Origin: an uncultured Clostridia bacterium | Lineage (GTDB): Bacteria; Bacillota; Clostridia; Oscillospirales; Ruminococcaceae | Assembly: GCA_947584825.1 (NCBI GenBank) | Contig: CANPWR010000054.1 | Location: 1 to 9,451 of the forward strand | Length of the DNA: 9,451 bases | Reading direction: 5' to 3' | Shown: piece by piece, positions 1 through 5,584 of the stretch | How positions within the stretch are numbered: the first letter of the stretch is position 1 | Layout: every line of letters starts with the position of its first letter | Position numbers and translations under genes: made by a program | Notes under the pieces: model-generated | The model's database searches: none | What the model saw: only the letters and a program-made list of their open reading frames with translations | Told to the model about the DNA's origin: nothing

Positions 1-1307
1 ATACCTGCGTTTGTATCGCTCATAAGATTCATAAAGTTATCAGGGTCACCGTTGTCTCCCGACCAGCCATAGAAACATATATCGTAGTCGCCTGCGATTG
101 TTCTGTCCTTGTAAGTTGTCCAATCATAAGAATCTATTGTGCATTCAACACCTACTTTTGCCAAGTATCCCTGGACTGCCTCAGTCAATGTCTGACCTGT
201 AGCAGTGTTATAAGGTCTTGGATTGGTATATGTGATAACGTGAAGCTTCTTGATACCCTTCTTCTCAAGAGTTATCTTAGCATCCTCAGCATCATAAGCT
301 ATCTGCTTTACATCTGCACTGTATCCGGGAACAAATGAAGGAAGAACTGTTGTAGCCTTTTCAGCATAACCGTTGTAAAGTGTCTGAACCAGTTCGTCAA
401 CATTTATAGCCTGTGAAAGAGCAACACGAGTTTCTTCGTCAAGTCTCTCAATATTGTAAGCCATATAGTTAATATTCATACCAGGAGTCTGAGAAACTGT
501 GATATTGCTGTCCTTCTTCAGATTTTCCATCTGGTTTGTATCAATACCGTCGATGATGTCTACATCGCCCGACTGCAACTCAACTATCTTTGTTGAAGCA
601 TCCTTGATTGTACGGATAACAACATTCTTAGTTTTAGCTAAATTATCCTTATCCCAATAATCCTCATTAGCAACGAGCTTAACGTCCTGATCCTTGTTCC
701 ACTCAACGAACTTGTAAGGACCTGTACCTACAGGCTTGTTCATAAGGTCGCCCTTTTGAGCAGCAGTAGGACTTACCATAGGTGCACCGAATACCATTGC
801 AAGGTTAGCAAGGAACGGTGTTGAAGGCTGTTTCAGTGTGATTTTAATTGTGTAATCGTCAACTACTTCACTCTTGTCAACATATCCCCATACGAAATCA
901 GCGTATGTCATATCCTCAGTCTTGTATTTTGTGTTACGCTCAACATTGAACTTAACAGCCTCAGCGTTAAAGTCTGTTCCATCGTGGAACTTTACGCCTT
1001 CTCTCAGCTTGAATGTGTAAACAAGTCCGTCATCAGAAATCTTCCATGACTCAGCTAAGCAAGGCTTAACCTCTGTTGAATCGTCAGCATAGGTAAGCAA
1101 TCCCTCATAGATCTGGTTTGTAACCTTTGCAGATTCTCCGTCGTCAACTATTTGAGGATCAAGACCTCTTGGATCAGCACCCTGTGCGTAAACTAAAGTA
1201 TCTGCACTTGATGAGCTGCCGCCTGATTTTTTGTCTCCGCCGCAGGCTGCAAGACAAGACACTGCCAATACCGCAGCCAACACTGCACTAAAAACCTTTT
1301 TCTTCAT
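1..1307 (-). CDS. Peptide ABC transporter substrate-binding lipoprotein, DppA/OppA type (family 5), C-terminus cut off
   Basis: Captures di- or oligopeptides outside the membrane and hands them to an ABC permease. The frame stays open from ATG at 1307 to the window edge (435 codons). Residues 1-22 are a lipoprotein signal: three lysines, a hydrophobic stretch and lipobox LAAC with the lipidated Cys22, followed by a Gly/Ser/Lys linker. The family 5 signature lies near residues 84-120 (AESW, YTFKLREGVKFHDGT, NAEAVKF). Near residues 363-425 the pattern RPYN, AKVGV, Y-x-W-x-x-Y and GWSGDNGDPDNF closely recalls E. coli DppA as I remember it, so dipeptide-type binding is favoured over nickel or glutathione binding. 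Members run about 530-545 residues, so roughly 100 are missing. AAAGGA sits 9 bases before the ATG. The permease genes, if linked, would lie left of the window. The exact ligand is not settled by sequence. Confidence 0.93.
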   Translation of the reverse strand, partial: MKKKVFSAVLAAVLAVSCLAACGGDKKSGGSSSSADTLVYAQGADPRGLDPQIVDDGESAKVTNQIYEGLLTYADDSTEVKPCLAESWKISDDGLVYTFKLREGVKFHDGTDFNAEAVKFNVERNTKYKTEDMTYADFVWGYVDKSEVVDDYTIKITLKQPSTPFLANLAMVFGAPMVSPTAAQKGDLMNKPVGTGPYKFVEWNKDQDVKLVANEDYWDKDNLAKTKNVVIRTIKDASTKIVELQSGDVDIIDGIDTNQMENLKKDSNITVSQTPGMNINYMAYNIERLDEETRVALSQAINVDELVQTLYNGYAEKATTVLPSFVPGYSADVKQIAYDAEDAKITLEKKGIKKLHVITYTNPRPYNTATGQTLTEAVQGYLAKVGVECTIDSYDWTTYKDRTIAGDYDICFYGWSGDNGDPDNFMNLMSDTNAG

Positions 1308-1315
1308 GTCTTTTC

Positions 1316-1324
1316 GTCCTTTCT
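1316..1324 (-). promoter_or_regulatory. Ribosome binding site of the peptide-binding lipoprotein gene
   Basis: On the minus strand AGAAAGGAC lies 9 bases before ATG 1307. It supports this start, which is also the one that gives a complete lipoprotein signal peptide. Confidence 0.75.
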
Positions 1325-1466
1325 GTTAATACAAAAATAAGGACGCTCACAAAAACAATTACAAAACACACATAGTTAATGTAAATGTGAATCAAAGCAT
1401 CCTTGCCTTTGCTTTTTTTATTATACCCGAAACATATTCGGATTTAATACATTATATACACTTAAT

Positions 1467-1495
1467 ATTATATACCATTAAAAAACAACATTCAA
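1467..1495 (-). promoter_or_regulatory. Sigma-A type promoter of the peptide-binding lipoprotein gene
   Basis: On the minus strand a -35 box TTGAAT (1495-1490) is followed by a 17-base spacer and a perfect -10 box TATAAT (1472-1467). The start of transcription would fall near 1460, giving an untranslated leader of about 150 bases. A second TATAAT at 1456-1451 has no good -35 partner. The promoter lies in the gap after the zinc-ribbon gene, so the transporter gene need not depend on readthrough. Confidence 0.65.
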
Positions 1496-1629
1496 TAGTA
1501 ATTCTCAACAAATAGCACGCATAAATTTCGTGATTATGACAATAATTCAAATCCATTTTGCTAACTTAGTCTGTAAACTAGTGTTTATTTATGTTGATTT
1601 AACGTATATTTACAAGTTTTAATCTGCTA

Positions 1630-2412
1630 TTATAATCTATTTCCACACTCGGTGCAGAACAAGTATCCGTCATGAACCACAGCACCGCATTTTGGACAAG
1701 TACCTTCGACTATCTCTGCCTTCGCCGTCTGAACATCATTTGACGGAACAAAAGTCTTATCCGAAACAGAGTATTCAAAAGACTGCTTAGCATCCTCGTC
1801 ATCCATAATAAATGAAACGTCCTTCTCTCCGTTTTTTCTGGGACGTTTCATATCCGACTTAGCAGGAAATGCCGCAAATAAAGCTATAAGCAGCATTAAC
1901 AACCCCAGTGAAAAAACAGGAAGCGATGAGAATATCAAAAGCCACTTACCGACCGTGAAAGCGTTTTCGTATCCGAAATAATAATACTCGGCAAATCTGC
2001 TCGTAACAGGACCTGCAATCAAGCCCAATATAATCAACAAACCCGAAATGCAGATCAGCGATATTCCATACCCCCTGAATGCTCTGTAAATATAAACAGA
2101 GTTTAGTTTGTATAGAGAGATCCATACAATAAGCAAGAGTAAAATTACAACTATTAATGCTAAAAGCATAGGCATTGAACCGATCCAGCTAACAGAGCGG
2201 TTTATGTCAAAAGTCTCACGGATTTCAGCACTCTCTATTCCGAAAGTTCCGAGAAAGCTCTGAACTCTGTCAGAATTATGCAAAGTATATCTAACAAAGC
2301 TTGATGCTATAAAAAGCAAGCCAGTTATTATAGTTGTTATAATTAAAATGGCTGATATTATTGCTCCGCTTGTTCCCAGCTTATTGTCAAGTCTGAATTT
2401 CTCTTTGCTCAT
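1630..2412 (-). CDS. Four-helix membrane protein with C-terminal zinc ribbon, function unknown
   Basis: 260 residues. Four hydrophobic helices are visible at about 17-40, 80-102, 114-135 and 157-182, with outside loops of about 40 and 20 residues, so both termini are probably cytoplasmic. After helix 4 comes a charged, disordered-looking linker (about 184-236) and then a zinc ribbon at the very end: Cys239, Cys242, Cys253 and Cys256 in a CPKCG-x9-CTECG arrangement. Such terminal ribbons are common in Firmicutes membrane proteins of unknown role and may mediate protein contacts rather than DNA binding. The start is well supported by AGGGAGGA just upstream. The gene is divergent from the marR operon and has its own strong promoter. 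I do not recognise a named family for the membrane part. Confidence 0.85.
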   Translation of the reverse strand: MSKEKFRLDNKLGTSGAIISAILIITTIITGLLFIASSFVRYTLHNSDRVQSFLGTFGIESAEIRETFDINRSVSWIGSMPMLLALIVVILLLLIVWISLYKLNSVYIYRAFRGYGISLICISGLLIILGLIAGPVTSRFAEYYYFGYENAFTVGKWLLIFSSLPVFSLGLLMLLIALFAAFPAKSDMKRPRKNGEKDVSFIMDDEDAKQSFEYSVSDKTFVPSNDVQTAKAEIVEGTCPKCGAVVHDGYLFCTECGNRL

Positions 2413-2416
2413 TATA

Positions 2417-2424
2417 TCCTCCCT
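2417..2424 (-). promoter_or_regulatory. Ribosome binding site of the zinc-ribbon membrane protein gene
   Basis: AGGGAGGA on the minus strand ends 4 bases before ATG 2412 and fixes the start. A small dyad, CTTTG-ATTGA-CAAAG (2429-2443), lies just upstream in the leader and could fold beside this site. Confidence 0.75.
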
Positions 2425-2443
2425 AATTCTTTGATTGACAAAG

Positions 2444-2470
2444 TATAATAAAATTTATATTTTTATTATA
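2444..2470. repeat. 10-bp perfect AT-only inverted repeat over a -10 box
   Basis: TATAATAAAA (2444-2453) and TTTTATTATA (2461-2470) are exact reverse complements with 7 bases between. The right arm contains the minus-strand TATAAT. The predicted transcription start falls in the centre, so the full hairpin cannot form in the mRNA; a DNA-level role, or chance in AT-rich DNA, is more likely. Confidence 0.6.
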
Positions 2471-2493
2471 GCTTTTTTAGTGTATTTTGTCAA
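2465..2493 (-). promoter_or_regulatory. Perfect consensus sigma-A promoter of the zinc-ribbon membrane protein gene
   Basis: On the minus strand TTGACA (2493-2488) and TATAAT (2470-2465) are separated by exactly 17 bases, matching consensus at all 12 positions. Transcription would begin near 2458, leaving a leader of about 46 bases before the ATG. Two dyads overlap it: a 10-bp inverted repeat at 2444-2453/2461-2470 that includes the -10 box, and a 9-bp inverted repeat at 2434-2442/2486-2494 whose right arm includes the -35 box. Either could be a binding site that restrains an otherwise very strong promoter. Confidence 0.8.
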
Positions 2494-2657
2494 TAATTTC
2501 AATGTGGTATTTGGTATTGCTATATATTTTTCCCAGCTGCTCTTTTTTCATTCCTGATATTTAAATTTATTACTTCTTTTTTATTCTCAAACTTCAATTT
2601 GTGCATTATAATCAAAATTATTTAAATCAATTTCTAAAAATTCTGCTTGGTCTTCCC

Positions 2658-2686
2658 TTGACAAATATATTTAACCATATTAAACT
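2658..2686 (+). promoter_or_regulatory. Promoter of the marR-ABC exporter operon
   Basis: A perfect -35 box TTGACA (2658-2663) is followed by a 17-base spacer and TAAACT (2681-2686), a -10 box with four of six consensus bases. The start of transcription would be near 2693, about 70 bases before the marR ATG. A better-looking TATAAC at 2686-2691 is 22 bases from the -35 box, too far for normal use. The spacer, -10 region and start are covered by three repeated boxes (2671-2715), the arrangement expected for a repressed promoter. Confidence 0.65.
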
Positions 2687-2715
2687 ATAACATAGTTAAT
2701 TTTTAACTATGTTAA
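2671..2715. promoter_or_regulatory. Three phased 13-bp palindromic boxes, probable MarR operators
   Basis: Box 1 is TTAACCATATTAA (2671-2683), box 2 is ATAACATAGTTAA (2687-2699) and box 3 is TTAACTATGTTAA (2703-2715). Each approximates TTAAC-N3-GTTAA; box 3 is perfect in the arms and the others lose one arm pair each. Starts are exactly 16 bp apart, about 1.5 helical turns, so neighbouring boxes face opposite sides and boxes 1 and 3 the same side. Boxes 2 and 3 together make a perfect 12-bp inverted repeat with a 3-base centre (2688-2714). Short AT-rich palindromes of this kind are typical MarR-family sites. They cover the spacer, -10 box and start of transcription, so bound repressor would block polymerase. 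Binding by the adjacent MarR protein is inferred. Confidence 0.75.
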
Positions 2716-2750
2716 ATGTTTGCAAATTGTCCAAATCAAAATTAAAGAAC

Positions 2751-2756
2751 GGAGAA
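2751..2756 (+). promoter_or_regulatory. Ribosome binding site deciding the marR start
   Basis: GGAGAA lies 5 bases before ATG 2762. An in-frame TTG at 2720 would add 14 residues but has no ribosome binding site and sits directly after the operator boxes, so ATG 2762 is preferred. Confidence 0.7.
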
Positions 2757-2761
2757 TTGAG

Positions 2762-3244
2762 ATGCAAAAGTTTGAGGAATGTCAAAAGGGTACAGAGTTT
2801 TTTAAGTTTTTCGTGATAATGAAAAAATTTCATATTCTAGCGTCATCGTTACACAATATGCCGTTAAATGTATCGCACACCGATTTCCACACTATGTCCT
2901 ATATTACCAAAAGTGCTGAATCAGACCCTCAAGGGGTAAGTATGGGTGACCTGGCTAAAGAGCTTCAGATTTCCCCGCCGGCTGTTTCACGAGCAATATC
3001 CTCGCTTGAGAAAAGAGGATATGTAAAGAGAATGACCGACTTAAGCAATCGAAGGAGCGTTACTGTCACTCCAACCATTGAAGGCATAACTGCAATGAAT
3101 GAGGATAGAAAGTTTTTTGAAAGAATCACTAAAAGAATATCCAGCGAAATGGGTGAAAAAAAGCTTAACGAACTTGAAGCATTGCTTAAACAGCTTTATA
3201 AAACTGTAAATGACACTATTAACGAGGAGATTAACCACATATGA
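2762..3244 (+). CDS. MarR-family winged-helix transcriptional regulator
   Basis: 160 residues, a normal MarR length. A dimerisation helix at the N-terminus leads into the winged helix-turn-helix: VSMGDLAKELQISPPAVSRA (about 59-78) carries the turn and recognition helix, followed by SSLEKRGYVKR. The wing includes DLSNRRSVTVTPT (about 93-105), matching the D-x-R/N-R-x-x-x-V-x-L-T pattern of the family. C-terminal helices (about 115-155) would complete the dimer interface. MarR proteins usually repress their own operon and let go when a small molecule or oxidant is sensed. The single Cys7 lies near the N-terminus; whether it has a redox role is open. The stop codon overlaps the next start as ATGA (3241-3244), so regulator and exporter are translationally coupled. 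The ligand is probably a pump substrate, but nothing in the sequence identifies it. Confidence 0.93.
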   Translation: MQKFEECQKGTEFFKFFVIMKKFHILASSLHNMPLNVSHTDFHTMSYITKSAESDPQGVSMGDLAKELQISPPAVSRAISSLEKRGYVKRMTDLSNRRSVTVTPTIEGITAMNEDRKFFERITKRISSEMGEKKLNELEALLKQLYKTVNDTINEEINHI

Positions 3245-5583
3245 AAAACATCTTAAAATACTTAAAAAAATACTGGTTTCAATGTCTTTGCGTATTTGCA
3301 CTGCTCCTTATTCAGGCTTATTGTGATCTTGCATTGCCGGATTATACATCAAAAATAGTTGACACAGGAATTCAAAATGAGGGAGTTGAAACCGTTGCAC
3401 CTGAAGTAATTTCAGAGAGTGATTTTAACAAGCTCGGAATATTTTTAAAGGAAAGCGAAATCAATTATATTAAAAAGTTTTATAAAAAAACTGATAGTCT
3501 TGATAATACAGATATTCCTATCAATGAAAGTAAAGGTGCGCCTTATTATGTTTTAAGCACGGATGAAGAAAGTGACATAAAAGCTCTTGACAAAACCTTC
3601 ACAGAAGCAATGGTTGCCGTTACTGTACTTGACAATTTAACAAAAGAGCAATTTGAAAAGATGTCTCAAGAGGCGGCACAGCAAAAGCCGTCTGCTGATC
3701 AGACCCCTGTGCAGAATATGACAACAGAACAAAAAGACGCTTTATTAAAAATTCAAGAAATGATAAATGGAAGCAGCGACTTCAATGCGGTTGAGCTTTT
3801 CGGTTTACAGGTCAAAGCGGGGGTAATGTCCAAGGACGACCTTATACTCATTAGGGACAGAATGTATGACACATACGGAGAAGATATGGCAGACTCTGTT
3901 GCTATAACCTACACAAAGCAAATATATTCTAATGCCGGAGTGGATTTAGACGAACTCCAGCATAATTACCTTATAAGTACAGGAGCCAAAATGCTTCTTC
4001 TTGCTTTAATAATGATGTCTGTATCAATAATTGTCGGATTAATTGCGTCTAGAGTATCCGCCGGACTAAGCGTTGACTTAAGAAGCAGTCTGTTTAAGAA
4101 GGTTGTATCCTTCTCACATACAGAGATGGATAAGTTTTCAACCTCATCGCTTATAACAAGAAGCACTAACGACATTCAACAAATACAAATGGTTGTCGTT
4201 ATGTTCTTGCGAATGATAGCGTACGCTCCTATCCTTGCTGTCGGAGGTATATTCAAGGTACTCTCTGCTGCTGTTTCAATGACATGGATCGTAGGTGTTG
4301 CAGTTGTAGCGGTTTTGTGTGTGGTAATTGTCCTTATGGCAGTTGCTATGCCAAAGTTTAAAATTATGCAAAAGCTTATAGATAATCTTAACCTTATAGC
4401 AAGAGAAATTCTTACAGGACTTCCTGTTATAAGAGCGTTCAGCAGAGAGAAATATGAGGAAGACAGATTTGATAAGGCCAATATGGATTTAAAAAGTACA
4501 CAGCTTTTTACCAACAGAGTTATGACATTTATGATGCCGTCAATGATGCTTGTTATGAACGCCGTCACTGTCCTGATTATATGGGTAGCCGCAAATCATA
4601 TTGACAAAGGCACTCTTCAGGTAGGTCAAATGACAGCATTTATCACATATACAATGCAGATAATTATGTCATTTTTAATGCTTACAATGATTTCGGTTAT
4701 GCTTCCACGTGCTGTTATTTCCGCAAACAGAGTTCAGGAGGTTCTTGAAACCGAGCCTGTTATTAAGGATAAAACAAACACGACTATGCAAAAAATTTCA
4801 AAAGCTGAGGTCAAGTTTAATCACGTCTGGTTTAAATACCCTGACGCTGACGAATATGTTTTAGAGGATATTGACCTTACTGCCAAACCGGGAGAAATAA
4901 CTGCGTTTATAGGAAGTACAGGAAGCGGTAAGTCAACGCTTATCCACCTTATACCAAGATTTTACGATGTGACAAAGGGAAGCATTACCGTTGACGGAAT
5001 AGATATAAGGGATATGTCCCAAAGCTCACTCAGAAAGGATATAGGCTTTGTTCCGCAGAAGGGAACCCTTTTCTCAGGAACGATTGAATCAAATTTGCGT
5101 TTTGGAAACGAAAATGCAACAGATGAACAAATTAAGAAAGCAGCATCTATTGCTCAGGCAACTGAGTTTATTGAAGAAAAGCCTGACAAATATAAAAGTG
5201 AAATCGCTCAGGGCGGAGATAATGTATCAGGCGGTCAAAAGCAAAGACTTTCTATAGCTAGGGCTATTGCAAAGGAACCGAAGATATTTATCTTTGACGA
5301 CAGCTTTTCCGCACTTGATTTTAAAACAGACGCAACGCTCAGAAAAGAACTGTTGAAGAACATTTCAGACGCAACTGTATTTATTGTTGCGCAGAGAATT
5401 TCAACAATAATGAATGCTGAACAGATCATCGTACTTGACGAGGGTAAAATAGTCGGAAAGGGAACACATAAAGAACTGTTGGATACCTGTGACGTCTACA
5501 AGCAAATCGCATTGTCACAGCTTTCTCAAAACGAGCTTGAAAGCAACAATTCAGAAAACCACGAAGGAAAGGAGGAGAAATAG
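3241..5583 (+). CDS. Heterodimeric ABC exporter, long subunit with extracellular insert and degenerate ATP site
   Basis: 780 residues; ordinary half-exporters have about 580. TM1 (about 13-33) is followed by an insert of roughly 200 residues (about 45-245), predicted outside the cell, rich in Gln, Glu and Lys, and then TM2 onward (about 248-490). The nucleotide-binding domain (about 522-750) has Walker A GSTGSGKST (558-566), Q-loop Gln606, signature VSGGQ (662-666), Walker B IFIFDD (682-687), D-loop SALD (690-693) and switch position Gln718 (AQRIST). Asp687 replaces the catalytic Glu and Gln718 replaces the switch His, the marks of a non-hydrolysing site in TM287/288-type heterodimers. It must pair with the following gene product, which has both residues. 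Role: efflux of drugs, peptides or toxic metabolites; substrate unknown. Starts in the ATGA overlap with marR, with GAGGAG (3224-3229) upstream. Confidence 0.93.
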   Translation: MKNILKYLKKYWFQCLCVFALLLIQAYCDLALPDYTSKIVDTGIQNEGVETVAPEVISESDFNKLGIFLKESEINYIKKFYKKTDSLDNTDIPINESKGAPYYVLSTDEESDIKALDKTFTEAMVAVTVLDNLTKEQFEKMSQEAAQQKPSADQTPVQNMTTEQKDALLKIQEMINGSSDFNAVELFGLQVKAGVMSKDDLILIRDRMYDTYGEDMADSVAITYTKQIYSNAGVDLDELQHNYLISTGAKMLLLALIMMSVSIIVGLIASRVSAGLSVDLRSSLFKKVVSFSHTEMDKFSTSSLITRSTNDIQQIQMVVVMFLRMIAYAPILAVGGIFKVLSAAVSMTWIVGVAVVAVLCVVIVLMAVAMPKFKIMQKLIDNLNLIAREILTGLPVIRAFSREKYEEDRFDKANMDLKSTQLFTNRVMTFMMPSMMLVMNAVTVLIIWVAANHIDKGTLQVGQMTAFITYTMQIIMSFLMLTMISVMLPRAVISANRVQEVLETEPVIKDKTNTTMQKISKAEVKFNHVWFKYPDADEYVLEDIDLTAKPGEITAFIGSTGSGKSTLIHLIPRFYDVTKGSITVDGIDIRDMSQSSLRKDIGFVPQKGTLFSGTIESNLRFGNENATDEQIKKAASIAQATEFIEEKPDKYKSEIAQGGDNVSGGQKQRLSIARAIAKEPKIFIFDDSFSALDFKTDATLRKELLKNISDATVFIVAQRISTIMNAEQIIVLDEGKIVGKGTHKELLDTCDVYKQIALSQLSQNELESNNSENHEGKEEK
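5571..5577 (+). promoter_or_regulatory. Strong ribosome binding site deciding the start of the second exporter subunit
   Basis: GGAGGAG lies inside the last codons of the long subunit gene, 7 bases before ATG 5585. It rules out the earlier in-frame ATG at 5489, which would add 32 residues encoded antisense to nothing but in a different frame of the preceding gene. The two coding regions are separated by a single base. Confidence 0.85.
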
Positions 5584-5584
5584 T

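Larger units (their letters stand above)
1308..1629 (-). other. Intergenic stretch and leader between the membrane protein and the lipoprotein gene
   Basis: These 322 bases hold no convincing gene on either strand. They contain the promoter at 1467-1495 and the leader of the lipoprotein mRNA. The leader has one weak hairpin (AAAGCA against TGCTTT, 10-base loop, around 1394-1416) and no riboswitch or T-box pattern that I recognise. Downstream of the zinc-ribbon gene stop (1630) I see only short, AT-rich dyads without a T-run, so no terminator can be called there. An 11-base word at 1370-1380 also occurs in the MarR operator region. Confidence 0.6.

Noticed and set aside
1394..1416. Terminator or riboswitch element in the lipoprotein leader
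   Set aside because: The only stem is 6 bp with a 10-base loop. Its T-run lies on the strand opposite to the mRNA, and I find no riboswitch-class core.
2720..2761. 14-residue N-terminal extension of MarR from TTG 2720
   Set aside because: No ribosome binding site before TTG; GGAGAA before ATG 2762 is well placed and the shorter protein has normal MarR length.
4176..4568. 130-codon open frame on the minus strand inside the long exporter subunit gene
   Set aside because: Antisense to the membrane domain; hydrophobicity is just the mirror of the membrane helices, and no ribosome binding site is seen.
5489..5584. 32-residue N-terminal extension of the short exporter subunit
   Set aside because: It overlaps the end of the long subunit in another frame, and GGAGGAG at 5571-5577 points to ATG 5585.
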